Assembly: GCA_028532985.1 (NCBI GenBank) | Contig: JANCIK010000001.1 | Span: forward strand, 3,472,001 to 3,536,000 | Source: Stropharia rugosoannulata | Taxonomy: Eukaryota; Basidiomycota; Agaricomycetes; Agaricales; Strophariaceae | DNA: 64,000 bases | Reading direction: 5' to 3' | Shown here: one piece after another, positions 12,712 to 24,412 of the stretch | Layout: every line of letters starts with the position of its first letter | How positions within the stretch are numbered: position 1 is the first letter of the stretch | Made by a program: the position numbers and the translations under genes | Notes under the pieces: generated by a model | Seen by the model: the letters and a program-made list of their open reading frames with translations, nothing else | The model's database searches: none | Told to the model about the DNA's origin: nothing

Positions 12712-13682
12712 CTACGGGATAGGTCTCCCCGCCCGGATCGCCTTTGCGGCCTCGCTCTGCGCTTCGTCGCGCAGGTAACGCCCATAAATTTCCACCAAGT
12801 GCTCTCGCAGCTATCAACGCAACAAAAACGATCAGCATAACAACGACCACGCATCGCCGCAAAGCAAAGCAAAAAGAAACTCACACTGGATGTGTTCACC
12901 ACACTATCCCTCTTCTCCACGCTCGCCGCATACGCCTCCCAAGCGGGGCCCACCTCCGCGCGGCTGAACCCCCGGTGCTCCGTGATAACATAGTCGCGCA
13001 CGACCCACGGCGCGATCGCAGCGTCGACGATGCCGAACTCGTCGCCGAAGAAGTACGGGCCCTTCACGGCGCCCGCGAACTTGCGCAGCGCGGCGTTCAG
13101 CTCCTCGCGCGCTGCGCGCTGCTTCTCCGGGTCGGCGGCGGGTAGGAGCCGCTGGAACGCGGGGACGACGGCCTTAGTGATGTGGTCCATCCACATGCGC
13201 GCGAGCGCGCGCTCGACGGGGTCCGCTGACAGCAGCGGCTTGTGCTTTGGGAAGGCGTCCTCGAAGAATTCGCACAGGATGAGCGATTCGTAGAGCGCCT
13301 TGCCTTGGTACTCGACGGCTGGGACGAGACCCTTTGGATTGATAGCTTGGGAATTCATTGAATGCCGTTAGTAATAGGAGAAAATATTGGGAAATCGATG
13401 TCATGAGATCAGATACTTACCAAGGAAGTGCGCTTCCTTCTTGTAAGGATTAACCTCCTTGTACTGGTAAAGGATACCCTTCTCTTCGAGGGCGATCCAG
13501 GCTCGCTGAACGTAAGGGCAGAACTGTAAACAACTGTGTAAGAACCGGCGACACTATGAAAGCAAACGAAGACTAACCCAACCGGCGTAGAAAATTAAAT
13601 CCTGCGGCTCCTGATGCTTTGCGACAACAGCCTCAGCTGGGCCAGTTGCGTGAGGGTAGATCTGTGCGTCTGGAATGCTCAT
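12712..13682 (-). CDS. Glutathione S-transferase, omega-class-like
   Basis: The ATG at 13682 begins a first exon whose product ends FYAGW and joins to FCPYVQRAW, the Cys-Pro-Tyr active-site motif of omega-type transferases and related thiol transferases. The next exon carries INPKGLVPAVEYQGKAL, with the cis-proline that helps bind glutathione, then LYESLILCEFFEDAF, the typical start of helix 3. The C-terminal helical domain holds PYFFGDEFGIVDAAIAPWV. The final exon encodes EHLVEIYGRYL and stops at 12712. Total length is about 270 residues, normal for the family. Catalysis would be glutathione-dependent thiol transfer or dehydroascorbate reduction through the cysteine rather than classical conjugation. 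The product is cytosolic as far as the sequence shows. It lies just downstream of the transporter on the same strand, with separate promoters. The GC-rich coding sequence contrasts with the flanks. Confidence 0.85.
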
Positions 13683-14266
13683 GGCGATGGTGGTGGTGAT
13701 GGTGGAAAACAAGAACGTAGGGAAAGTTCTCGTGGAGTTATTTATGCACCTAGATCGAAATAGACACTTTGTATTGCACGTTATTGCATCATCCTGTGCG
13801 CGACAGTTTCTTGAACATGACTATTGTCTTGGTCTAGAAGGACCAAAGAATCATGTGATGCAACAGCTTGCTGTTACATTGCAGTCTATATCGAAGTTAC
13901 GAACGAGTCACCAGTACAGAAGAGTGTCCAAAGTAGATTACAGTAAAGAGAACAAAAAGGAATCCAGGTATAAAAGCAGAAGGTTTAAACGAAAACCTGG
14001 AGCCATTATAGCATTAATATTTGAAAAAAAGGGAGGTGAAAACGTGTGCGCATTCGATCGTAGGCCTTCTTTTTGTATGTCGTGTGGGAAGAAATTCTAA
14101 GTGCCAGAGTGTCCATTGCAATTTCCAGGTATTCGCGAAGCAGACCGAGGGAGTCACAGTTTTAGCATAGTATCGACCAGACGACATATAGGTTGTGGAG
14201 GTGAGTAGTAATGTCGTTCAGGCTGTGTACAGGATACTAGTTTTGTGTTGGCGAGCAGGATTATAT
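13683..14266. other. Intergenic, no gene seen
   Basis: The stretch contains the promoter of the glutathione transferase gene and the 3' flank of the hypothetical gene to the right. A plus-strand open frame covers 13675-14100, but its lysine-rich product shows no domain and no intron logic. I treat it as chance. Confidence 0.35.
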
Positions 14267-15640
14267 TCATGAAGCAGACGGGACGGGAGGTGAACGACCA
14301 AGAACGCTGTCATGAATACCATTTTGCCGAGAGAGGGTCAAAAGTAGGTCCCAGCGTTGATACCAGTTGATTGGCCATTGGAACCGGGTAGTTCGTCTTT
14401 GCAACCGAGACTTCATGAGCTTGCTTTCCGAAGATCGACCAAACCAGTTGGATTCCAGTTGCGTGTCAAATTGTTTCGCGGGCGACTGATACACCAAAAG
14501 AGCACTTGCTGGTTCTCCAAGACGGTCGATTGAACCGTGCCTGCCCTTTGGCATGAACTCAAAGTAACTTGGATGATGAGCATCCGGATATTCCGCTTCG
14601 CTTTCGCTTTCCACCAAGGTCGCGTCTGAATCATCCCCGAATTGCGTCGATGCCGAACTCGCCACCTCATCGTCATAGTCATCATAGCTGTCTTCCTCAT
14701 TCGGCGTAAGCGGAGCATTCCATCGCATTTGCGTCACCATGTGAAGGTCATGCATATAGAGAGTCTTGTTGATCGTCCATAAAGGCAATCCTGCAAAACA
14801 ACGATCGATGTCAGCACAATAAGGGTCCTGTAGGGCCGATATGTCGCCATGGCGAGGAAATATGGTGTCCTGATTCGCATTTTGCACTGGGACTGTATCC
14901 GGTGCTGGTGTGGGCGTAGCGGGCTTCTGCGCAGGCACCGGTGAGAGTTCACTGTCTTGAGCTATCCCGCCGTATGCCTTGTCGTTTGACGCGTTCCAGC
15001 TCTCTTGGCGGGTCGTCCAAAACGCCTTGAGGTCTTGCAAGGCCGTTCGCGAATGACCATGTTGGCGGTAGTCATGACGCGGATATCTAGGAAAGGGCCG
15101 ACCAGCAGGCGTCGGGGACATCAGTGTAGGAAAACAAGAGTATTTGTGGCGGGGCGGCGGACGTGCTGGCACGGGCGGAGGCGATTTATTACGACGGAAA
15201 GGAAAACATAGTCTTGATACGGAGGGCGATTTGCGGGGTGCAGTAGCTACCTGCTCGTCTGCCATACGCGCAGACGGCGGGCCTGCAGGGGATCCTTCGC
15301 CTGACTGAATTTTCGCATCCTCGCCTAGCGCATTTATCGACAAAGAAGAGCATACAGGGGCCGCGGCGTCCATCTTGGAGGCAACACTTGGAGGCAAGCG
15401 CAGCTCGGGCACGCCCACGTTCTGAAAAAGCGTATGCGACCACCGACTTGCCTCAGACTCGGCAGGAGCATTAGGGAGACATGTTAACAGTTCTGGCCTG
15501 TTGAACCCCAGGCGGCTTGAAGGGCGTGAGGGATGCGGGGCGTGGGCATGTCTATTAGCATCTATATGGCGGCAGGAGCTGTCCAAATCTGCGACCTGCC
15601 CAGAAGATGGAGAACTCGGGTGGGAAATAGGGTGGTCCAT
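14267..15640 (-). CDS. Hypothetical protein, largely disordered
   Basis: This is a single open frame of 457 codons with an ATG at 15640 and a stop at 14267. The N-terminal 250 residues are rich in Pro, Ser and Ala with basic patches (for example PPPVPARPPPRHK near residue 150), which suggests intrinsic disorder. Residues about 280-400 contain a more ordered stretch (CFAGLPLWTINKTLYMHDL), an acidic run (DSYDDYDDE and ESESEAEYPD) and then a basic, Trp-rich C-terminus (RRTTRFQWPINWYQRWDLLL). I recognise no catalytic domain, signal peptide or membrane segment. The long frame and coherent composition support a real gene; the function is unknown. It may be a lineage-specific regulatory or scaffold protein, but nothing proves that. 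Confidence 0.7.
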   Translation of the reverse strand: MDHPISHPSSPSSGQVADLDSSCRHIDANRHAHAPHPSRPSSRLGFNRPELLTCLPNAPAESEASRWSHTLFQNVGVPELRLPPSVASKMDAAAPVCSSLSINALGEDAKIQSGEGSPAGPPSARMADEQVATAPRKSPSVSRLCFPFRRNKSPPPVPARPPPRHKYSCFPTLMSPTPAGRPFPRYPRHDYRQHGHSRTALQDLKAFWTTRQESWNASNDKAYGGIAQDSELSPVPAQKPATPTPAPDTVPVQNANQDTIFPRHGDISALQDPYCADIDRCFAGLPLWTINKTLYMHDLHMVTQMRWNAPLTPNEEDSYDDYDDEVASSASTQFGDDSDATLVESESEAEYPDAHHPSYFEFMPKGRHGSIDRLGEPASALLVYQSPAKQFDTQLESNWFGRSSESKLMKSRLQRRTTRFQWPINWYQRWDLLLTLSRQNGIHDSVLGRSPPVPSAS

Positions 15641-16012
15641 GATTGCAACGAAGGAAGCGCAAAGGCCGTGTTGGTGTTTATGGTCCGAGAGGGGTGATGG
15701 CGAAGCGGCTATCTGCCTTCATGGTCTAGAGACAGACGTAGAAGAAGAAAACAGGCATACCGTCTAGACCAATACAAGGCGGTTAGAGAAAAGCACAGAC
15801 AGGGCAAGCCTGTTGGCTCGGGGAAAGGTGGTGGCACAGGCAGAGCATCCTGCCAACTCGCAACAGTCTTAAGACATAAATACACACACGTGACTGATCG
15901 ATCCATATCAATCAACGCCTCTTTTGATCGACTGCTATGCCGCATATTTCACGCAGCTTGACGCAATTCCGCCCACAACGGTTTTGTATTTCGTAATACC
16001 CATGTCAGACGA
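15641..16012. other. Intergenic, no gene seen
   Basis: The stretch holds the 5' flank of the disordered hypothetical gene and the 3' flank of TRAPPC11, both on the minus strand. No repeat or RNA gene is visible. Confidence 0.3.
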
Positions 16013-19000
16013 CTATGGTAGTACTAGGATAGCTGCTTCGTTTCCCCCCGTCTCGTCCACGCTCCCGTCAGGGCGGCTGTGCCGCAGGTCCTGTCGCAGG
16101 TCGACGACCTTGACGATATCCCCTGCGGACTGCTCGACGGCCGCGCCGCCGTCCCCCGCACTCTGCGACACATGCGTCGCCTTTCGTCGGTCCATGACCT
16201 TGATCCGAGGCAGCTTGAGGTAGCCACATTCAATCGGTATGACACTCCACACAAGTTTCTCCTCAGACCCTGGGAGCAGTACCGGCACGCGCCCGCTCCT
16301 TACCCCAGAAATGACATACCCATCCAGCGAATCCGGGTCCAGCTGCACAGTCACATTGGCTGACCGGGTTGGGTGATAATTTCGGATGGTGAGAGACATA
16401 GAAATGGGTTTGTGGAGCGTCGCCTTCGGCGGTACATCCAACAAAGCAACCAACGTATCGCTTGGCGGTTTCAGAGACGGCAGTGCGCTGTAGGTGACGG
16501 CTTTAGGCCCACGTTCGCCATTTCCGAGTACCCTGAGACAAGTCAGTCAGAATTCCTGAGAATGTTGTAATCTGTGCACACACCGGCACCATGTAATCAC
16601 AAAACGGCCTGGACCATTAATAACTTCCTGATTCGTGTCTTTATCGTCTCTTGCCGCATAACTAACTCGGCAACACGTAGCAAACTCGTCACCTTCTACG
16701 AATTCTGGTGGAAACACTGCGTAAGACAAATGCTCCTGGCTTCAAGCGAACTGTCTCAAATTACCTGCTGGGAATTCTTCGTTCAGTAGGTCCGAGGAAG
16801 AATCGATAACTTTAGCCCCCACATTGTGCTGGTGCCCAAATTAGCATACCATCTCTGACTATTTTGCAATGCTTACTTGTCTCTCCAATTCCACACTCTC
16901 AATAATAACGCCCCACGGACCCACACAACTAATTGATGCAGTGACAATAGCCTCCCCACCTCTCTGGCTGTCCCAGTAGGACTCTTCAAAAGTGGCCAGA
17001 TCGGCCAAGCCTGACCACGAGCCCAGTGCTCGCCTAAATGCAACTGTCTGAGAGACTTTCAGGGGAGCGACAGTGGGGATAACGAGCATCTTAAGATGTT
17101 CCGTCTCGTCATACGTCGTCTTGTCCTCCCCTTCGCCGCCATCCGCTTGAACCACTATCGACGACTTTGTCTGAATGGAAACATCCACCATACGGTCGCC
17201 TCCTGCACCGGTATTGAAAAGATGCATGGTCTTGACTGCACTCACGCCGGGTAGAAGCACCCCCAAATGTATGCCTTTGATTAGACTTGAGGACCGTTCG
17301 TCATCGACAACGATCCAGTTCACTAGTACGGTAAGGAGGGTTAGATACCGACTCACAAAGTGTTGTTCAGAGACATACCTGCTGTGTCAATCTCAGTGGG
17401 CTGCAACAAAAGGTTAACAACGACATCCAGTTCGCAAGTATCGACATTGGTCACTTCAATTTCGACAGGGTAATCTTCATCCAAGTAAGCTGGAGCATTA
17501 TGTCTGAATTTGATTGCAAGCATGTGCTCTCGATGTTTTACACTATACGAATATTAGACATTTATACACATCATATACTACTACTGGAGCACTCACACTG
17601 TCGAGTGATACTCTTCCCGCTGCAGGTGCACATATTTCGGGCGGTCTATTGAGCTAAGCCATTTCAAAGGTGCTTGTTTGAGTGACCGCCTTTTTCCAGG
17701 CTCAAAAGGCATTTCAATAGTCCATTTATTTTCTTCGATAGTCGCAACAATTGACGTAACCTGAGGCATGTGAGTGAATACGGAGTAGTGGTAGGCATAC
17801 GCAACTTCGACCTACCTTGAGCACGGTGGGTGCAGCAGAAGTTGTTGTACCTGTGATAACCATGGACGTTCCTAGACCCCATCGCAGATTTGCTTTCCAT
17901 ACACGGGGAGTGTTGTCTTCGGACGAGATGTCGCCAAGTTTCACCACGTTCAGCGACCTGCTTTCCGCATCGCCTTCAGGAGGAGGTTGATGCTCGATAA
18001 TCACTGGAGCATCCAGATGCGAAAAGTACACAGCAAGGCACGAAAAGGGCAACGACGCTATGGAGATGGTTCCGGGCGCCAACAGTGTCACTTGGAATGC
18101 AGCTGGTTCTGCGACTTTGACTTCTGGCGACCAGAATATTACTTCGGAATTGACTGCATAACGGGGTCATAAAAAATCATTTACGGCAGCAGAGTATAAT
18201 TCCTTACGCACAGATCGGTTGTGCCTCGACCAGATCGACAACCAAGGACTGGTTAGACGATGGGACAGTGCTCTATACATAGGTCACTAAAATTTAAGAC
18301 GAGGAACCAGAACTACTACCTTCAAAACCGCGAGCAGGTCTTCTTCGTAAGAAGCCGGATCGTCTGAATCGGCAGAGTCTACGGCAGCCATTACTCTTCG
18401 CAAATGTATGCGCATGATAAAAACGCTTGCCTTGAGCAATCATCTCGATCAGGAGCTTTACACTCAAATCAACGTCCCCAAGTTGCTGCGCGCATGCATA
18501 CCAAGTTGACAGCAGAGGAAGTAACATGGAACCCCACTTCTCTCGTCGGTACGTACGAGCTATTCGTTCAAAGAATCTGGATAAGACGTTAGTACCATTA
18601 CTGAGCAGTGGAAGTCAAGGTCAGACCCCTACCGAACTGCCATGTCGAACTTTCCTGCCTCGTAATAGGTCTGAGCAATGCGATAAGCGATCCACATTGT
18701 CAAACGTCCTTGACCCTGGCTGGAAGCAGGCGAATACTTCTTGAACAGCTCATACGCTTTAGTGTATAGCTACGTTTGTGTCAGAATCATATAATCACAC
18801 CAAACAGATACAGCGGTACCTCATTAATAATAGAAAGATGGTCGACCTTTTTTTCGTTTGTAAAACCTGGAGAAAGGGTAACGGGCTTCTGACTGGCCTG
18901 CATAACTTATGAGACCTCTTCTGCAAGGGGTCCGTTGTCACTTACTTCACCTTCTAACGCGGATAAAAACCGGTCTCTCCGCATTTCTGTACACCGTGCA

Positions 19001-20710
19001 GCGACATAGTAGTAGAAGCCCGGGTGCTGAAGAGCATGACTTGGGTTCAGGCCCAGGGAGCGCATAGCGTCATGTTCGGGCCCCACGGATGGCCGGATTG
19101 TCGCCTGTGACTGCGACAGGTTGTTGTTTGTGAGCAAAGGTTTGTGCACGGGTATCACTAGCGTCGAACGAGTGCCCTGCTCTAGTAGTTCGGCGAGTAT
19201 GCGATGCCTATTGAAATTCCATCAAACCCGTCATATCCAGGGAGTACAGACTCAGCGTACTGTCGTGCAATCCAACTCCAAAATTCAAATGTCTCCTCTC
19301 CAATGCCCCAGCCTCGAGAAAAGTCTCCGAAGTGGCGGATATGGGTGTTGTGATGAGACAACGCGAGAGCATGTTCATTGTTGTAAAGATACAGTTTGAC
19401 GATCTAAAATATCTCGAATCACGTTACAGCAGAAGCATCTCATTGCGAACTCACTTTGATGTTTATGCAGTCCGCTAATACCTTGGCTTCTGCCCATCTC
19501 TTCGTGCGCGGAGGAAGGATAGCTGTTGAGCCGAACATAATAATGAGCATCTCATATGCATCTTGATAATGTCTAACACTAATCAGACCGGATTGTGGGG
19601 GCAAAACTTGTTGAATAGACTTACTTTAATGCAACTTCATCCTCATTTCGGAATTCAGCAAAGCATGCCATTTTATATTCATATCGAACAGTCCATCCCT
19701 CTGGCCGAAGCGGGCGTGCAATACTGACGCCCCCAGCCATTGCGACGGCTGGCGTGGCATGGGTTGATACACTCTGAGAGTGTCGATTGCGTTTGCGTCT
19801 AACACGTTTGGAATGGGCTGTATAATATTCTATGGCTGGTTCATATAGGGCTTGCTGTAGACTTAAGGGCAAGAAGTTAGAACCTACGCCTGGATACACG
19901 GGTATTAGACTGAGGCACCTTCGTACAAATTCATTGAGTTCCGACGGGCTTACGGGACTGAGTACGAACAGAGCAGCACGAGAGTCGAGACCACTTTGTC
20001 TTCTGATAAATGTTAGTCTGCTGTCGAGTGATGGATCATCTAACGACCATATTCAGTAGACGAGCATCCAGAATATTTAGTGGGAACATACCCAGCATTC
20101 TCCGGCTCGCCATGAGCACCACCGTCAGCTTGATTCCACGTTCGTTGGTGATCCTCTTTCGCTGTGCTACGTCCGCGGCTAGCTCAGCATCTCTCCGTCG
20201 CTCCTCAGCTTCTCTCTCCTTCTCCTTCTCGGGATCGGGAAGGTCAAGAGGGTTACGTGATGCATATGGAGGATGTTCGTATATACGGAGAAATAAGACA
20301 AACACAGATGGAACAAGCGTAGTGTGCTTCCGGATCCATATTGGGGCGATAAGGCCGTCTGGGTGTAAGGGAGAAGTTGGCGTCAGAGGCGAGAGTGGGG
20401 AATGAGCAGAAGAATATTGCGGATCCTCAGGAGGCACTAGTTTTCTGGGAGGGAATTTCACGTCCTTGTCGACAAGAATGACTTGAAATGATTTATTCTT
20501 TTCCGGCTGCCAGATTGCTACTTTCCTTTGAGAAACCAGGGCTTCCCGAAGTCGCATAACGAGAATCTGAAAAGGGTCTGACGGTTTAGCAGCGGCTGCG
20601 GTTGTTGTAGGGCTTGTTGGCGCATTCTGAAGAGCAGGCTGTGCGTCCAATCCTGCAACAAACATTACTGGCGCTAGCTGCGCCAGTAGTTCCGGAGGAT
20701 AAGAGTTCAT
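16013..20710 (-). CDS. TRAPPC11: TRAPP complex subunit 11 (foie gras / gryzun domains)
   Basis: The multi-exon gene starts at the ATG at 20710 (MNSYPPELLAQLAP) and stops at 16013. The first exon carries a low-complexity insert and a Glu/Arg-rich helix (EKEREAEERRRDAE). The next exons give SLQQALYEPAIEYYTAHSKRV, RPEGWTVRYEYKMACFAEF and RWAEAKVLADCINIK, the Foie-gras domain typical of TRAPPC11. HHNTHIRHFGDFSRGWGIGE and YYYVAARCTEMRRDR follow. The C-terminal third is beta-rich and matches the gryzun region (KPISMSLTIRNYHPTRSANV and LVWSVIPIECGYLKLP). TRAPPC11 is a core part of metazoan and many fungal TRAPP complexes, acting in ER-Golgi traffic and autophagy. Length, about 1250-1300 residues, fits. 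No frame break was noticed. The surrounding genes give no operon-like logic, as expected. Confidence 0.85.
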
Positions 20711-22019
20711 CGTATGGTATCGTAGAAGACCATTCAAATTGTATAGATATAAACGTCAGTGCCCAACATAACAGGCCAACTGGCAGGAGTTCATGCCGGG
20801 ACTGCCGTGCTTTTCAATTACATAAGTCATTCGGCTTCTTCCGATTAGTTTGTTGGCTCGAGTCTTGCCTTCCATCTTTTCAACTTGTTTTTGACTTCCA
20901 AAATCTTTTTGGCCTTCGGACCTGGATAATACGCTATGAAAGCTTTCGAAGTATGCATATGAACGTGTTGGTATATGAACGTGTTGGTCTATGGACCTTC
21001 AAGCAACTTGTTTTGAGGCTTGATAAACCTGGACCTGCCCTCAGCTAGTACTACAGCTTAATTCTTCTTCTGTTAACCCCATCTCAATCTCTTCGGCGAC
21101 CCCTCGTATATATGTATGGGTCTCGACAATTCCGCTTGATGACAGCCAGGCCTTGTATCACGCATCTTTACGTTCACTGTGAGCTAGAATCGTCCAAGAA
21201 TCGTCACTCCATCAGCAATTACTGCAGTGACTGAGTCCATTCCTTTTGATTATGATAATCAATATCATTCAAGAACTTGATATGCTCATTTAATGGACTG
21301 CGACAGCATCCAGTCTGGACGACGAAGGTGTCAAGTTCCATAACTTTTCTAGCTTACCCAAGTCGTTCCCCCTTCGCATCTCCGACTTTTAGACCGTCCA
21401 CAGTAGGAATAGCACACTTAATTCTTCTCTATCGTCCTCTTGACACTTTCATATAATGCTTAATAACCTATCATAACTATAAACCTACTTAAAAATACCG
21501 TGCAATCTTGATCTCACACGCACCAGCTATGCTTCTTATTACATGCACAACGGCATTTGTTCGCAAGTATACCATGGTGATGTAAGTAGCCCGAGTAATG
21601 CCTGTGTAATGAAAGCGGCACGTTTGCGGTCTATGATCGTCCTTTTTAAATGGTCACTCTCAAGCCGTTGGATGAAAGTCGTAGAGACTGGAACGCGTGC
21701 CAAGGGCGGGTTCTATTTTTATTTGAGTGCATAGGGGTGCCGCCGAGGGCTTCACTCATTTGTCCGATCCCATGTGCCGCAAAGGTGTCATGCAACGTAG
21801 AACCCTCTCGGAACGCCCGCTACAGCTTGTCCAGCTACTTTCGTCTGATTTAAAAGAGCTCCTGGTCCTACACAAAGACCCTTAACTGAACATCTACACT
21901 GTTAGCCATACTAGACCCATTTGGTGGTCGATAATTGAAGCACCACGTATGTCCTTCGCCAACAGTGTTTCCCACTGTAATCACCAGCGATCAACCCCCG
22001 TTCTGAATATAGTCGTCAG
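20711..22019. other. Intergenic region between TRAPPC11 and the DUF6593 gene
   Basis: About 1.3 kb separates two outward-facing genes and should contain both promoters. I see AT-rich sequence with short imperfect repeats (for example ATATGAACGTGTTGGT, twice around 20955-20990) but no supported gene or RNA. Confidence 0.3.
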
Positions 22020-22714
22020 ATGGAGGCAGCTTTTGACAACAAGGCGAATGTCCTGAATGCGAAGCTGCATACGTCGCATGATAACTCAGTCATCTACACC
22101 ATATCTACGGACCAGACGCTATGGGGTCGAACATATACGTACGTGAAGGATACAAATCCCGCCTTGGGGGAAGGCTCTACGATCGTGGGTGTTATCAATT
22201 GGAAGAAGAAGACGTTTGAGATGCATGGCCATCGTCGCCTGATAAAAGATCTTAGAAGGAAAGGGAGTGGATTCAGGAACAAGTGAGCCGATTAGATATG
22301 TCACTGCGTTTGCCACTTATATAGCTTTTCAAGGTCGCATTTTTGGAAATGGACCGAAGGACGAAGGGAATATGAAATTGCTCATCACGAAGATGGGTGG
22401 GAGGTATCCAATTATCCATAACTGAACTGTAGGTTTATGTTGTGATAACAAACCTCACCAATTAGGCTAAGGGCTCAAGCACCAACGAGATAGAGGCAAC
22501 GTTTTCTACTCCCTATCGGCCGAAGTTGTTTGGCAAACAGAAACCCGTTGTACTCAACCTCTCCAGAGAAGCATTGGCCAAAGATGAAGTATTTCTGCTT
22601 CTTGTTTTTATATACAGCGAAGCAAGAAGGCAAGAGAAGATTGTAAGTTTTACCCCTTTCTTTCCCTATATCAAGACGATCTTATTCGAGAAGAATAGTG
22701 CAGCGGGGTGGTAG
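22020..22714 (+). CDS. DUF6593-type small fungal protein
   Basis: Four exons join in phase: 22020-22282, 22325-22403, 22466-22642 and 22691-22714, giving 180 residues. The first intron is only 42 bp. The product shows the features I associate with DUF6593 proteins: an N-terminal beta-rich half ending VGVINWKKKTFEMHG, a central SRSHFWKWTEGRREYEI, then FSTPYRPKLFGKQKPVVLNL, and a hydrophobic, charged C-terminus FLLLVFIYSEARRQEK. There is no signal peptide or membrane anchor. DUF6593 proteins are short, expanded in Agaricomycetes and of unknown function. The exon structure is well supported by phase; the family call rests on pattern recognition. Confidence 0.65.
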
Positions 22715-23535
22715 ATGATTCAATAGTCAGTGCAACCCGTGTGGACTGTCCCGAAGCTTTAGCCACAATTCCCGACGTCTTCAATTTTTTTTCACTCGCT
22801 GTCTTGTCAGATGTCTCTTTCCCTTATGATATGATATGTAAGCTCTTTTATATAGCAAGATTCGTTTCTCTGTATTGTGGACTTGTTCTATAGCGGCCTA
22901 TTCTTGGAAGGACCTTCTGTATGTACTCTCTGCCTTTACTAGTTGTACCGCCTTCAACCGCTCGTCGTACTATTACTGCTACCTTGAACGAAGCTGGGGT
23001 GCTGGTGCTCAGAATGCCGCTCCAACAGTTTCAGGCACAAACCTGCCGCATCTTCTTCAAAAAATACTCCGTCTAAACATCCACAACTATCACCGAAGTT
23101 AAGTCAGTATATAAAAATAGATGGAAGCTGCGTACAACAAACTTATTTTTACAACATGGACCTCGAAGTGGGGTTGCAAACAACATGAACAGCATTCACC
23201 TCGCTTTGCAGTCTGCTAGTGACTAGTGAGTATTTAATTTCGCTCTATTTTTGGCGTAATATTGACCGACGGGTGTGCAACGTATTCTAATAATATTTCT
23301 AATGCCCTGGCTGAATTTAATCTAGCTCTCATGTGTGTCAGAAAAGCGGAGACTTCAAAGGGCGATGAATAATGGCAGTATAGAAAACAACATATGTATC
23401 AAGATACAAATATAATCCATGCTCGCTTGTTATGGAGATTATGGTGGGTGCTTCCGTGCAAAAGGTATAAAAGCAGGCAGACCAAGTCGCATACATCTCA
23501 AGTTGAATAAATCCAACTCTCTTCTACAACATAAA
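22715..23535. promoter_or_regulatory. Intergenic region with hydrophobin promoter (TATA box at 23466-23472)
   Basis: A perfect TATAAAA at 23466-23472 sits about 70 bp upstream of the hydrophobin ATG, the right distance for a strong basidiomycete promoter. The rest of the stretch shows scattered short open frames without domain or splice support. No RNA gene is visible. Confidence 0.6.
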
Positions 23536-24114
23536 ATGTACGCTTCTATCGCGCTTGCCTTCGCTCTCCCAGTCCTTGCTGCTGCCACCGCTGTCCCTCG
23601 TCAAGATTCCGGAAACTGCGACACTGGAAGCATTATGTGTTGCAGTTCTGTTCAATCTGTTAGTACTGTTTAAATTTCAGAAGTGACAGTCAATATAGAC
23701 CTGTACTAACTCATTTCTCAGTCTTCCGTAGCTGGCCTTGCGGAACTCGCTAGCGAGATTGGACTCAGTCTGGGTTCGTTGACCCCGACTGTCGGATGTA
23801 AGCTACTATTTTGTACAAAAAAGTATTTCGTTATGAGTTCTGATTTTCTTACAGTGACTTGTTCATCGATTACCGCCGTCGGCGCCTCAGGCACTTCTTG
23901 GTATGTGAATTCTTTTAAGACATTGTACCCTGCCGTGTCACCATGACTTAAATCTAACACGCTATCTACAGCTCTGCTCAACCTGCATGTTGCACAGGAA
24001 ACACTTTCGTAAGTCGATACACCAAATCCGTCACCCCACTCAAGAATACTGAACATCCTTCAACAGAGCGGCTTGATTACTCTCGGTTGCGACCCGCTCA
24101 ACCTCAATCTTTGA
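23536..24114 (+). CDS. Class I hydrophobin
   Basis: Five exons (23536-23658, 23722-23797, 23855-23900, 23972-24008, 24067-24114) join in phase to 109 residues. A signal peptide covers about residues 1-18 (MYASIALAFALPVLAAAT). The mature part has the eight-cysteine pattern C-CC-C-C-CC-C: GNCD, MCCSS, LTCSS, TSC, ACCTGN and LGCDPL. Hydrophobins are secreted and self-assemble at hydrophobic-hydrophilic interfaces, coating aerial hyphae, spores and fruiting bodies. The two disulphide-linked CC doublets with long loops indicate class I, as usual for Agaricomycetes. A TATA box lies upstream. It is a single copy in the window with no neighbouring hydrophobin. Confidence 0.93.
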
Positions 24115-24412
24115 GCGTGTTACTCTTAGCCATGTACATACTTACGTTACTATGTATGTGCCGAGTATGTTCAGCGTCTACAATTCTGTAGCAGAATGTA
24201 CTTTAAACCTCAGGGATTTCATTGACATTGAATGCTATCGAGTATATTGTTAAAGGAAGGAGTAAACGATTCCAGTAAACAATGGCTGAGAATATTTGAA
24301 GTGTGTATGTGTGTGTGAAGGATGTTTGAATGTTCATGTATAAAGTAGGTGGACGCTTAGTTAATTTGCGACAAGTTGACGATGTAGAAGAGACACTGGT
24401 AGAAGTGTAATA

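Noticed and set aside
13675..14100. Plus-strand 141-codon frame antisense to the start of the glutathione transferase gene
   Set aside because: The product is low-complexity and lysine-rich, and it overlaps the opposite-strand start of a well-supported gene.
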